Assembly (NCBI RefSeq): GCF_963678635.1
Contig: NC_087064.1
Location: 11,332,819 to 11,396,818, forward strand
From: Symsagittifera roscoffensis
Lineage: Eukaryota; Xenacoelomorpha; Acoela; Convolutidae
DNA length: 64,000 nucleotides
Direction: 5' to 3'
Every line of letters starts with the position of its first letter. The stretch's first letter is position 1. Both the position numbers and the translations under genes were made by a program. The notes below the pieces were generated by a model. It ran no database searches and had not been told where the DNA came from. It saw only the letters and a program-made list of their open reading frames with translations. Shown in pieces: positions 11,881 through 23,192 of this stretch.

Positions 11881-12136
11881 CGAGGCCAAACTATGCGTTC
11901 TGTGAACTGTAAAGGAGTTGCGCAACAGGCCAAAATCAGATCTGTGGCGCAATCCGGAACGTTTCTACTTTTCTTTAATTTTTTTGCTGCTGTGGATTCC
12001 ACAAACAAATACTTAAAACATTGTATCGCTCAAAACTGCTCCAAAAATAGACAAAATTGCGGAATCCGCAGTTCTATTTGTGGAATGCACAAACAAATAA
12101 TAATACGTGTGTACAGTTACCTTGAACTTTTGCTTA

Positions 12137-12273
12137 ATCCGCAACTGTAAGCGGTATCCGCATATTGTAAGCGGAAGCTGCAATTTGTAACTGGAATCCG
12201 CATTTTGTTTGCGGATTTCACTTATAATGCTGGGCTTCACTTTCACTTTGCGGAACCCACTTACTGTTGCCGA
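12137..12273. repeat. Tandem array of 20-base palindromic units
   Basis: Seven units of 19-20 bases with approximate consensus ATCCGCATTTTGTAAGCGGA. Unit starts are 12,137, 12,156, 12,176, 12,196, 12,216, 12,236 and 12,255. The ends TCCGC/GCGGA are inverted complements, so each unit can form a small stem. The last three units are degenerate. Two looser relatives (GTGGATTCCACAAACAAAT at about 11,992 and GTGGAATGCACAAACAAAT at about 12,078) and another unit-like run at about 12,058 precede the array. Confidence 0.8.
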
Positions 12274-12279
12274 ATCCAG

Positions 12280-13726
12280 AGCAACTAGCTATATTAGCTC
12301 GTTACTGAATCCGCAAGAAAACAGGCGTGCCGACCAATTACACGTTAAAGCTATTTGTACGCGGAAACCACGAAACTTTTGCAAGTGGAAACCAATTAGT
12401 TTTTGAAATTGTGTCTCTGGAATCCTGGAACATACCGACACAAAATTGCTCAATTTGGCCTCCTAGTTTTTAACATTTTTTTATGATGAAATACTCAAAG
12501 AAGGTGCAGATGAACCTGTTTCAATGAATCAGCGCAAAAAAAACATGTTAAATATTGAGTAGAAAAGAAAACTCTGTGATAGAACAAAATTTTCGCATGT
12601 AATCAAAATTTACTTGCCAATAATCTGTGTTTTTAGTCTGATTAAGTGGGAGATTTTGCTCAATTTTAGAGCACACCTGATCAGGGATATGATTGTTTCT
12701 AACTAATTGAAAGTGTTTCTTGCATATTTTTGTGTGTATTTGTAGGTAGTTTGAATTTCAATCATCGTTTTGAGAAGAATTAAGCAAACAGACTAACGCT
12801 CAGTGATACACAACAGTTGCTATTCGAACAAGGGATTGGCAAAACTTTTCCCGCACCAAACAACTGATCATAACTTTTACTGGAAAAACTCAATAATTTA
12901 CCGAAGTTTGAATATCAATTTACCGAAGCATGGGGCAATAAGTTGTAAATAAAGCTTGGTGAAAGCAAGGGTTTTTACCGGGCGACTATTGCTGATCCAT
13001 TGAATCATGGTGACAATAATGATTATATACCCAACAGTCATCTATGTATGACAACCCCGACCCATTATCGTGCACTCAAGACATTTTGAATCACTGCACT
13101 AAAACGTAAAAAGCTAGTTCAACACTCCTGTGAAAGTTTGTGTTTTGTAGGATGGCGTCAGTTTATAAACAGCGTTTTTTGTACAATCTTTGGAAAAAAA
13201 ACCGCATAGCTTTGCAGCCCGGTTTCAATTCCCAGTAAAAACTATCGATGACAAACTGCTGTTTCAATTTTAATTAGTTTTTCATGTGCGATTAGGTGTT
13301 AAAAATTATTAGCTGAATTTATAAAATCATTTCTATTCATAGTTAATTGAAAAATTTGTAGAAAACCAAAAAAGTCCTGTAATTTTCCTCCAATCACCGA
13401 TCCGAAGGTTTTATTTATTCATAACATTTTAGTTAAACAGAAAAACCGTGTTAAATTTTTCAAAATTTTCAAACGTTTCTGATCTTTTTGATTTAATTCA
13501 AATTGTGGATAGAGGATAAACGTAGATGGACAGCTCGTCCAGCTCTCCCCACGCATACACTGCACATCTTATACCCTGTGGACATTCCATTTACCCTTTA
13601 AGCTTATTTATTTAAAAACACCCACTCCTCTTATTGCTAAATCAGCACTGAAATTTGCTGTTTAGGCAAGTATTCAGCGCTAAATCGTTGATGGTGATAA
13701 CTGAGATTTTTTATATTTATTCCTAC
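12280..13726. other. Non-coding stretch
   Basis: A few short ORFs of no recognisable character. No repeat or RNA gene was identified. Confidence 0.4.
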
Positions 13727-13781
13727 CTCTAATCTTCGTGCTGAAGAAACAGCTTTCCAAGTAAAATGCATTGCGAACCGC
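13727..13781 (-). CDS. Candidate 55-base mini-exon
   Basis: On the minus strand AAGTTTTTTTCATTCAG forms a good acceptor above 13,781, and AGAG followed by GTAGGA a donor at 13,726-13,721. Two frames are open, one reading AVRNAFYLESCFFSTKIR. It is too short for assignment. It may be part of the same minus-strand gene as the candidate exons at lower coordinates. Confidence 0.25.
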
Positions 13782-14223
13782 CTGAATGAAAAAAACTTGT
13801 TTAAATTATACCAAGAAAAACTCAAACTTCTTGTTTTTGGCCAAAGTTTTGAATTACTAAAATATTGGCACTACAAAGAATTTTTTTGAGAAAACTAAAA
13901 AAAACTAAATGATTTTTTTGTTTTCCAAATACTACGATTTGCAAAAGCTTCGAATGAAAAAAACTTCTTTTAAAACTTCTTTTAACAAGTAATTCGTTTT
14001 GCGCATCAAAAAAATGACAAAAAAACTTTGAAAAAATTTACTCTGCTTTCTGGTCATGCTTTCTTCATATTCTAAAAGCTGATGATTTGCTTTTTATAGC
14101 AAAAAAAAAACGCTTTTTGTTTTGAAGATGCAGCAAAATAAAAACAAAAAAACACATGGTTTGAAGTTATTATAAAAAGCACTTATCCGCAGGCTTAGGG
14201 TAAAATCCACGGCATAGCTCATA

Positions 14224-15386
14224 CCCGCACCGGAGTTCCATGGATAATAATCGATTATAATGGAAAAATGTTGTATAAAATGTTGTCATTATAATCCATT
14301 ATAATCCATTATTGTGGCAAATTTAGACCACGTAATCGATTATGTGGTCATTAAAATCGATTTTTTTGAAAAATAAAAATCCATTATAATCCATTATAAT
14401 CGATTATAATCCATTAGTTTTGTCACTGAAATTGATTATTTTGGAATAAAAATCCATTTAAATCCATTATATTCCATTTAATTTTTAGAACTAAATTCGA
14501 TTTTTTTTGCAAAGTATTGCCAATTTTGCGAGAAATTTGCAGAATTTATGCCATGTCTTTTACTACATGTCATGTCTCAACGTCATCCCCTCGCCCCCTC
14601 AAGCTTCCCTCCTCCCCCTCAGCTAAAGGGGTAGGGTAAACTGGCGGGGGGGGCGAAGCTGGGGCGGAGAGAAGCTGGGGGGGGGGGTTGGGGGATTACG
14701 GTGAGGGGGGGGGGGGAAACTGGGGCGGAGAGAAGCTGGGGGGGGGGGGGAGCTGGTGGGGGAAAGAGAAGCTGGGGGGAGAAGAGAAGCTGGGGGGGAG
14801 TAAAGCTGGGGGGGAGTAAAGCTGGGGGGAGTAAAGCTGGGGGGGGGGTTGGGTAAATAAATTCGTGTAAACTGGGGGAGGGTAAATGGAGGACTGGTGA
14901 ACTGGGGGAGGGTAAATAGAGGGAGGGGGAGTAAGCGGGGGGGGGGGGGGTAGTAAACTGGGGGCTTAAGTGGGGAGGGGAGCGGTAAGCGATAAACTGG
15001 GGGGGGGGGTTCAGAATAAATATAAATTTTATTCTGAAATGTAACATTTTATGAAACGTAATTCGTAGCAACTGCACTAAACAGAAAACGAGATAATTTT
15101 GAACAAAATTGTAAATTTCAAGAATAACCCTTCGAAAAAATCCATTATAATCTATTATAATCGATTAAAAATGGATTATTTTGCCTCGAAAACAAGTTTC
15201 ATTTTCTTTCAAAAATAATCGATTATAATCGATTATAATCGATTATCTTCGGATTTTATTGCTTAGAAAAATAGTTTCATTATAATCCATTTTTAATCGA
15301 TTATAATCGATTATTATTGAAATTTATTGAGACAGACCACGAAAATTCAATATAATCGATTATTATCCATGGAACTCCGGTGCGGG
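14224..15386. mobile_element. Non-autonomous inverted-repeat element (CCCGCACC family)
   Basis: The ends are inverted: the left CCCGCACCGGAGTTCCATGG is matched by the reverse complement at 15,386, and the match runs on through the adjacent ATAATAATCGATTATA. A TA dinucleotide flanks each end (14,222-14,223 and 15,387-15,388), consistent with TA target duplication. Both flanks inside the element are filled with repeats of ATAATCGATTATAATCC and ATTATAATCCATTATAATCC. There is no transposase, so this is MITE-like. Related elements start CCCGCATCC at 24,168 and 30,504. Confidence 0.75.
14640..15010 (+). repeat. G-run tract with AGCTGGGG repeats
   Basis: Dense runs of 5-12 G separated by AGCTG, GTAAA and GGTAAACT motifs, all on the plus strand, inside the inverted-repeat element. 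Such runs can form G-quadruplexes. The proline-rich minus-strand ORF across it (14,619-15,077) is a by-product of the C-runs, not a gene. Base composition is very unlike the AT-rich surroundings. Confidence 0.85.
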
Positions 15387-15429
15387 TAGGCCGATAAGAT
15401 TCAGGCTTCAATTTATTGGTGGGATCTAC

Positions 15430-15815
15430 TGAGTTATGACCTAAGTGGTTATACTCATAGAGTAATTTCGGATAGGGTACACTGTCTGCTCGTCACGTTA
15501 TCTTATTTTCGACCGGATAGATTCGTGCAACTTCTTAGTCTAATACCGATCTTAACCTTACTCTTACTCTTATATCTCCTAGTCTCAATAGATCTAGAGT
15601 ATACTGGTTTATTACGAGTCGGTCTCTTGGAGAAAGCAACTAAGTTCTAAGTGAAGCTCAAGTCTCTCTGGTGCTGAGATTACAAGTAATTTCAGCACTT
15701 AGAAATAAGTGGGTTGTTAGTTTGATGGAGTATGATTGGTTAGTATTCAAAATTTTATAGGGATAAAATATCAGAATAAAATCCAATAATAAAAACTAGT
15801 TTAGATCTGGTTCCA
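15430..15815 (-). mobile_element. 3' LTR of a minus-oriented Ty3/Gypsy element
   Basis: Read on the minus strand it starts TGGAACCAGATCTAAACT at 15,815 and ends GGTCATAACTCA at 15,430. The same ends and internal blocks occur in the plus-oriented LTR at 41,958-42,335 (386 against 378 bases, clearly diverged). A GAGATATAAGA box corresponds to the TATA box of the other copy. The sequence before it on the minus strand, CCCCGGATGGG, is at the polypurine-tract position. Confidence 0.8.
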
Positions 15816-16397
15816 CCCATCCGGGGTTTACAGAGTTTTTGTTTCTTAACATTCTACTGTAATGGAGGATGGACGATGATGATCGTTTTGGTATCGCGAG
15901 CATCTTTCCTTTTTCATTCAGGAAGAAGGATCTCCTATCCGTTTGCTCCAGGAAGCTGGAATCATGGATATGAACTTGTTTTTCGACGAGTGTGACCATT
16001 TCTCTGTTTCGTAGAGAACTGTGTTCCAATCTCGTTTGGGAATGGCGTGAAATTTGAGTTTGGGTGAAGTGCCTAGTGAACGGATCTGTACAGATACTCG
16101 AGATGGCCATTGTTCTGATTCAATGGATTTTTTTTGCTGCGATGCTAGGTCGTAATTTAAATCCTATGAGTGGTGACTGTAGGCAGCATATCGGTTGTGT
16201 TTTGCCATTCTGTAGTTGGAGTGTGATTGGGTCGTCAAGTTCTTCACTGCTCGTCTTTTTCATCTTTGGGTTTTGTGTAATCTATATACTGCATTATATC
16301 ATTTAAGTATATATATCTTTGTTAATTTTTGTTTTTAGTTATGATTTTATTTTAGTTTTTATCGGAAAAGCGTTTTTGTTTAGTTCGGTTATTTTTC

Positions 16398-16521
16398 AAG
16401 AGCTACTCTCCCTTGAGTAAATCTCGTCAAAATAGGAAATGGGTCACAAAGCGTGGTTGTAGCACGGTGGGTTAGGCCGGCTATAGAGCATGCTCAGGAC
16501 GTCCCTCTGGTGGGTTAGGCC
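16398..16521 (-). promoter_or_regulatory. Conserved 3' cis-element of the retroelement, minus copy
   Basis: Two direct repeats of GGCCTAACCCAC (minus strand) lie at 16,510-16,521 and 16,467-16,478, 43 bases apart. A stem-loop made of GAGTAAATCTC and GAGCTACTC arms follows at about 16,398-16,427. The same arrangement with the same spacing is in the plus element at 58,694-58,817, although most surrounding DNA has diverged. The role is unknown; RNA export, packaging or splicing control are possibilities. Confidence 0.6.
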
Positions 16522-17319
16522 AGGAGTGGGGTATAATTTCGTGCTGTTTTTTTTGTGGGGTTCTGTTTTGTCTTAACCTTTTATGTCTTTTTTATTGGGT
16601 TTTTCCTTTGATGTTTTAGTTTTGTCCTTTTATCAAAAATCAAATCATTTGGTTTGGGTTTGTCTTTCGACTTTTTTGTGTTTTATTCGTTCTTTTTCGG
16701 ACTTATGAATAGTCTTCAAAAGAATAAATTATCCAGTTCTTAAGCTGGCTTAATCCGGTTTGGGCACCGTTGGTTTTCTTTCCTTAGTCTTGCTGTTAAG
16801 TTGTGATTTGTGGTGTTTAGTAAGCTGCGTTAGTTAGCTTAGTTTATCATATAATTCCTTTCCAATCGGGTTAAGGGAAAGTTTGAAACTTGTTAATACT
16901 GGTTAGAGTTGTTATCAGTAAAAGTTAAAACTTAAATTCATTATTTTAAACAATTTGTCGTGAGCGATCTGTGCGATTATCGAGAAAATTGTGGGCGAGT
17001 GAAGGGTTGTAAATTATAGAGAAGCGTCTTTTAAAAGGTAAGTACTGCTTTGCAACATTTATAAATTTACTACTTGAAAAATATAATTTTACTACTTATT
17101 GGGGGTTGAAATTATTAATTTGTTTCATCTTAACTAGATTTACTGCATGTGGCAAAATATTTTTTATGTCAAATTACTGCCAGTTGGGAGAAACTTTACT
17201 GCTTTATTTATTGCGGTTTGTTAATAGAAACTTGTATATTATGAAAAACAAAATTCTGTTTTATATTCCGTTTTTCTGTTTTATAGACGATTGATGATTG
17301 ATGATTGTGCTTGTGAAGA

Positions 17320-18379
17320 CTAGAGAAAAAGGGAAAACTTTCATTAATAATGGTTAATTTTACTTTATATTTGATTAATCTATTTAATTCATATTACCTA
17401 ATCGTCGGGGAAGAATCCATGGGGAAAACATGGTGAATAACTTCGGATGAGGTTAGTAATTTTTCTAGTATGCGAATGGTGTTGTTAGTTTGAAGAAGTG
17501 GCCAAAGCAAATGGAGTGCTCTAATGGTCTTTATTTCTTCAGTGTCAGGTGCAAAATTATACGGTGTATTCTGGATGAGGCTATAGAGTTTATGATTTTA
17601 TTCAGTGTTATGTATGAATTCTAGGATTGGGACTTCTGTGGGCTATAGGAATTCATGTGGGACGATCAGTGAGCGGGATTCTTCTACGTTGAAGGTCTTT
17701 TGGTTAAGGGACAGAATTTATACATCTGGGTGATGGGATCATAATTTCGGAGGATGTTTTGGAAGTTAGTATCTTTAATATAATAAGTGAAGTTAAGAAA
17801 GAATGGTGATGTGTATGCTCGGTTTGTACTGGATGAGGATTGGTTGGATTTGGAAGTTTGATCTAGCGAAGGGGTGTAATTTGTAGAGGGGGTGGGATTT
17901 GATGAGTTTGATGATGTTATGTTTGATGAAAGTTGATGAATAGTTACTGTTTGAGGGTGTTGCAATTGTTGCTGAAGTGTTATTAGATTGTCTAGTTCGT
18001 ATGATATTTGTGTGTGTTCAGGGCTACTATTGTTAGATCTTTCACTGGTTAGAGGGGAATAATTGGGTGTCACGTTGGAAATGTAAGAGGGAGTCGAGAG
18101 AAGGTCATTTCTGGTTTCGAGTGGATGGATTGAAAAAGGTTTGAGAAAATGTAGATGGGCTGGGTTCGGAGTTATCAAATACATCAGGGGTCTTTTGATC
18201 TGAGTTTTCATTTTGTGAAATGGTGTGATATGCAGTGATATTTGAATTAGTAACTGAATCCATGCCGGATGAAGTGTCAACATGAGGTGATTCAAATGGG
18301 GGAAAAGCAAAAAGTGGAATGATAGGGATGTTGTTTTGAAGATTGGCTCGGTAGGAAATTGAACGATGGTGTGATCCAA
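17320..18379 (-). pseudogene. Extra 3' ORF of the retroelement (after env), minus copy
   Basis: A 231-codon open frame at 17,684-18,379. After a frame change it continues into a conserved region ending with MDSS near 17,410. It is related to 56,700-58,560 and 62,700-64,000. The N-terminal part is rich in Ser, Thr, Asn, Pro and Gln (for example SSNITSSNSSNPTPSTNY) and looks disordered. The C-terminal part is of ordinary composition (YKFCPLTK and beyond). Relative to the plus copy it lacks an internal block of a few hundred bases. A GT...TTTTCCCTTTTTCTCTAG intron-like segment (17,397-17,320) follows. No homology is recognised. Confidence 0.55.
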
Positions 18380-18949
18380 CCTGGCGGATTATCGTGGGCT
18401 AAAAAGATGGTTGTTTTGAGAACGAAAATTTAAGGTATGGGGTTGTTCGATTATTTGTTCGTATATGTCGTCACTTTAGGATTGCTGTGTCACTCTGTTG
18501 AATTGGGCTTTGTGGATAATTAGGTCTTGAAGATGTGATATCTGTCAGCGCTCTTTTTCTAAAATTTCGTGTTACTAACGTTAATGGATGATTATGATTT
18601 AGGTTTTGTAATTGTGGTGCCGTAGGCGTTGTATTAGTGTTGTCTTGTGAATCGTCATATGTATCCGGTGTACTTGATAATTTTTTTGTATTCTTTTATT
18701 TGAGCGTCTAAAAGTATTTCATTTATTGATGTAGAAAAAATTCCAAAAAATCCTGCAAAGAGTATGCGTGCTACGCTTGCTTGTCTGTTTAATTGTGTTT
18801 GTAGCACATGTGTTATAGATTCCTTTTATTAGAGAGAAAAAAAATCCAATGAAATTAAACATTGCGTATAATATAGTCAATCTTTCTAAGATTTAATAGG
18901 GCCATCCTAGAAACGAATGAAGTTCATTTTTTAAGTTTACAAAGCTAAA

Positions 18950-20440
18950 AACTTTGATTGGTGAATTATCCTTTGGTGTAAATTTTTCGCCATTTAAACA
19001 AATGTAATCTTTGATGTCTTTAAAATATCCGCTTTAGTCTTGTGCGTAAATGTCTGAAAAGCCTGCTGTTTCTGCAAGTTTACGTAAGTTTTGATCTAAC
19101 TGTAAGTGTTTCCGGATAATAAATATTCTGTATAGGGTGAGTGCTAGAACTGCTTTTCGAACTGCTAGTGCAAGTGATTGTAAAATTTGCGTTCTTTCAA
19201 GTTCGCTTAATTGATGTATTGTTCTAATTCTGATAAGGATTTTCTCGAAAAATTCTGCTTTTTGTTTAATCTGAATTGAAATCTTGGTGTATGTCATAAT
19301 GAATTGCGCCAAAATAGGTGTTGTTTATGAGTGATAGTTCTTTTAGGCGTGTACTACATCTTTGTCTTGTGGTTTTATTTTTCCACCAATAATTCCTGTG
19401 TTCTTGAGGAGGTTTACTGGGATGTATGAGTTTTCGTCATTTGTTGCATGATGTGTTGCGTGTGGATTTCTTTTGATTTTTCCTGTATTCGTGTCAAAAC
19501 CTTGTTCATACTCAACAAGAATTTCTGAATTTTGTGTTTTATATAGTGGTTTGTTGTACTTACATACAAGTTCTGATACTCGGTAAATTTGGAAACGTGT
19601 TAATTTATTTTTTATATTGTGAATGTTTCTAAATTTTGAATTAATATGCGTAGTTTTTCCAGGGTTTACGTTTTCATAAGGACTGGATTGAACAAAATTT
19701 TTTTGATGGAATTATAACATTCTAGCGTGGACTTCTGCTACTTGAAACTCGGTATATGTGTCTTCAGGAAACCAGACAATTGTTGCTTGTGTTCGTGTAG
19801 TAGGATCGCAATATCCCTGGTCATTTTTGCGAGGGAAAGTGATTCCTTGATAAATTATAGAGTCATCTGATAGATCTCGCGTCAGTTGTACTATTTCAAG
19901 TTGTATTTTCCAATCAAAAAACCTCATTTCTTGGTATCTTTTTTTTGTATCTGCTTTACAATTTGAGGGATTGTTTATTCCAATGTGGTGTCCAATTTTT
20001 ATCATGAATATCGTAATTTAATCTTCCGTGTGCGCCTTGGAATGGGAACTTATCGTCTAGTCTAATATGGCCTTGGTATCTTTCAAGTTCGGCTTGATGT
20101 GTGGAGTCTGGAAAAACTCGAAAATTTACCAATTTTTTTATTTATACCTTTGTTTGATGTGAATTTTCATCTGAGAAGTTTTTACCAGTTTTACAACAGT
20201 CAGGGTTGAGATGTAAAAGTCTTTCGGTATTGCTCTGGTAGAAAGATTCATGATCTAATCTATTTTTATTTCCGTTTGAAACTTGTGAGCAATGTACTTT
20301 CTTTTCGGAAAATGTCGCTGTGAATTTATATCCTGTTAGTGTTGTAGCTCGTGCTTTCGAGTAAAGTGTAGCTATAAAGTTTGTGGTTTCTATAGTTTGT
20401 GGTTCAGATTCAAAGTTGTGTGACTTGATTTATAGCATAT
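18950..20440 (-). pseudogene. env-like glycoprotein remnant, minus copy 1
   Basis: The position between pol and the 3' LTR in the related plus element, plus sequence shared with 25,823-27,330, 53,850-56,560 and 59,133-62,660, identify it as the env-like gene. The longest open pieces are at 19,712-20,005 (containing TRTQATIVWFPED) and 19,034-19,312 (containing ELERTQILQS and NLRKLAETAGFSDIY). It has several stops and frameshifts, and an internal deletion near 19,100 removes a stretch that is present in the other copies. It is cut off on its N-terminal side at about 20,440. The glycoprotein family was not resolved. Confidence 0.6.
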
Positions 20441-22611
20441 TTACAATTTGAAACCTCGTTTTAAGAAATGAAACATCAAAATGATCAACGAGTCGTCTTT
20501 AAAAGTCAAAGTTCAAATTTTAAAACACTAATTTATCGCTTCAGCAAAATATCAGCGATACAATTTTGAAAATGGCATTAATTTTTTCACGTCGAAAAAA
20601 CAGATACCAAAATTGTGTAGATATCGAAATCGAACAAATGTTAATTCAATTGTTACGGCTCGCTTTTCTAGATTTGTTGTTTTCATTTGTGAACAAAACC
20701 AGAGACCATGACTGTTCTCATTGTTTTCACGGTGTCTAAATTAATTTTGCAAAAACTCTAGAATCGAACTTTTTCTGCAGTTTTTAATTTTTGATTTGGA
20801 AGCGATGAATACGCGGTCAGTGCTGGTCAAATAATCGAGTAAGTTTCAATGATTTTTCAACGTAGTAAAAACAAAAAAAAACATATCAAAAAATTCTTCT
20901 AAGCGGCTGATTGATGACATACACGCTTTTGAGCAGAAGACTTGAGGGCTTTTGATTAACTGACTTTTCTCATAAATCTAAAAAAAAAGATCATTCAACC
21001 AGTGGGAAAGACCACCAACGAATCGTCCGGCTATTCACGTGATTGTAAAAGTTTCTACATAAAAAATTTGGTATAGTGTGTTTCACTTTGCTATGTTTCG
21101 TTTGCTAAATTTTTTCTTATAAAATTATTTCAATTTCTTTTTACGCGCTGCTACATACAAAACTATTTGCGTGAAAAGCTTTTGCGTAAATGTTATCGAT
21201 TAGTCCAGCGAAAAACTGTGGTCCAGATCTGAATAAATTACAATCAAGTCACAAAATGACGGCTAGTATTTTTTATTTACAAGCAGTTTTCGTATTAAAT
21301 CAACAAATACACTTCACTTTTAAAGTTTTTTTGTCTTCAATGGTTCCCCCGATTATTTGAATTTTGTTTTTCTGCAGCTTCTATAACTTTTTAAGTATCA
21401 AAGAACGAATGATTGAAAGAGTTTTGGCCGCCAGATCGGCAATATTCACGCAATGTTTATGAACCTGGAATGTTTCTGCTTCGCGAATCAGACCGGTGTC
21501 TAGAGTTTGTTAACTTCTATCAACTGCTGAAGCGAACGATGTTGTTGCGTGGTTTCAGCTGCAAAACATCGTCAGAGTAGTCATCATCAGTATCCGGATA
21601 GTCTCAAACAACACACTGTGTATTGGTGAGTTCTTCTCATACCACATTAAGGAAAATTCCACAATCTCACGACATTGGCTGTTGACGATCTTGAAAACAC
21701 AGTCATCGGGTTTTCCAAATTGTCACTAACGGTTGTGTCCGAACTTTAACGGTAGCGTTATTGTCACTATCATCAGATCTTTCACTAGTTGACCACTGAT
21801 CTTTTTGCGGTTGAAGGTGAGATTCTTCTAGCAGCCGTCCAGGATGTAGCACTTGTACCAAAAATTAAGTTGAAACAAATATAACTGATTAACACTGTAC
21901 GACTTGTATAAAATTGTTTGTTGTGGTTTTGATAGAGGGGAAAAAATAAGATAATTTTTTTTCATACACACCACGAAATGAACGTTAAGAGCAGCATTCT
22001 TCTAGTGTGGAGTTTTATGGCAAGCATTTTTTGTGTATGAAGGTCAAACTGGGATGTGAGATGATTATCTTACCGTTTTTTGTACCGATGTTCGAAGAAA
22101 ACGGAATAATTATGCTTGGTGTGGTTTTTTGTTCAGCTATTTTTGGCAATCGAATTAACGGTTTTTAACATGAAAGTTTCGAGCCTCATTTAAGTTATCA
22201 ACTCCCTGGAATCAAATTTGTTTCAAGTTGTCTGAAGTCAAAACATTACCTCCGATCATTTTTGCAAAGTTTTGGGAGATTAAAAAACGGTCAGTTTGGC
22301 CGTGCTCTGGACTAGTTTTTGCGCATTTTGTTGATTTGATCCACAATCCTGAAAGCGGTACGCGAATTATTTATGCGTGGCGAATCATCCTTTGATTTTG
22401 TCCAACGAGTACTACAACTGAAACTTTTATTGAACTTTCTCTATTTCAACCAGCACTCACAATGGATTAATTATTTCATTCAATTTAAACCAGAATTTTA
22501 TTTTTCATGACATGAGGAAGGTTATATCAGAATTGAGTAAGTTGAAAACTTTAAAACTCTAAGCTAATTGTTTCAACTTCGAGCCTTGAGAAGCAGTTTA
22601 TAGATTCTTTT
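20441..22611. other. Intron-like DNA, duplicated at 27.33-29.48 kb
   Basis: Nearly the whole stretch reappears about 6.87 kb further on with scattered substitutions. It contains the dispersed repeat at 21,400-21,750. No exon with good splice sites was found. It would be the 3' flank of the EGF gene if exon 22,612-22,763 is terminal. Confidence 0.6.
21400..21750 (-). repeat. Dispersed repeat family member
   Basis: Reverse complement related to 11,640-11,880 (shared AAGATCGTCAACAGCC and GCCGATCTGGCGGCCAAAAC), in the opposite orientation. Its duplicate is at 28,280-28,650. It carries stops in all frames and is non-coding here. Confidence 0.5.
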
Positions 22612-22763
22612 TCAGAAGTTTTTGCAGTTTGCTACGGGGAAACAACCCCTGGAGCGACAAATATCACATGTACAGGTGAAGCTTCCTTCCGTGTTAGCGC
22701 AACTTATAGACAATTGTCGATTACATACCGTGGAGGGCGGAACTTCTCGACATTCGTCGATAT
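22612..22763 (-). CDS. Calcium-binding EGF exon, possibly terminal
   Basis: The minus strand has the acceptor TTGTTTCAG above 22,763 followed by a phase-1 entry into DIDEC, the start of a calcium-binding EGF module. Five Cys follow in EGF order, with CANTEGSFTC matching the Asp/Asn beta-hydroxylation pattern CxNxxxxFxC. The usual glycine-turn and sixth Cys spacing is altered: after CTC the frame runs DICRSRGCFPVANCKNF and stops at 22,614-22,612. It is either the last exon with an unusual tail or a decayed one. A strong internal donor (GTATGT after CCACG) would truncate it. It was duplicated with its surroundings to 29,482-29,633. Confidence 0.7.
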
Positions 22764-23192
22764 CTGAAACAAAACAGCCAATTATCTTTGATTGAATTTG
22801 CGAAACAAATGAAATCAATTTTCATTTCGCCTTTTCTTTTGACTAACTTTTACTCAATTTGAATTGTTCGGAAAATCCAAAATCGATGAGATTAAGATCA
22901 ATCAACGTTTTTTTAAAAAAAAAAAAGAAAAAAACATTTGAGGAGCACTTCTAATTTCTCCTGATACCAATTGTCGAGAAAAAATACACAATTGTTTTTG
23001 CTCTATTTTCACTTGCCCTGAGATGAAAAATAGTTCCGTGTCTTGCCCCTCAAATTGATATTTTTCCGATTAGCTTTCCTAAATTTCCTTTCACACAAAA
23101 CGTGCGTTCATTGGCCGCACATTTTTCTAGTCGAGAGGCGCATGGCGAAAGGGCTCCTTTCAAATAACATGAAACACGCATTTGAAAGCAAT

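Larger units (their letters stand above)
15430..20440 (-). mobile_element. 5'-truncated LTR retroelement (3' half only)
   Basis: In minus-strand order: env-like remnant (20,440 to about 18,950), extra 3' ORF (18,379 to about 17,320), a non-coding 3' region with the conserved GGCCTAACCCAC element, then the LTR. Homology to the plus-oriented element stops near 20,440, so gag and pol are absent. A 104-codon minus ORF at 15,796-16,110 spans the last part into the LTR. In the plus element that region is lost at the tandem-copy junction, so its coding status cannot be tested here. Confidence 0.75.

Noticed and set aside
12137-12273. CRISPR-like array
   Set aside because: Units are contiguous with no unique spacers and the genome is animal.
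14619-15077. 152-codon proline-rich minus-strand ORF
   Set aside because: It is produced by long C-runs (G-runs on plus) and has no start context, domain or relative.
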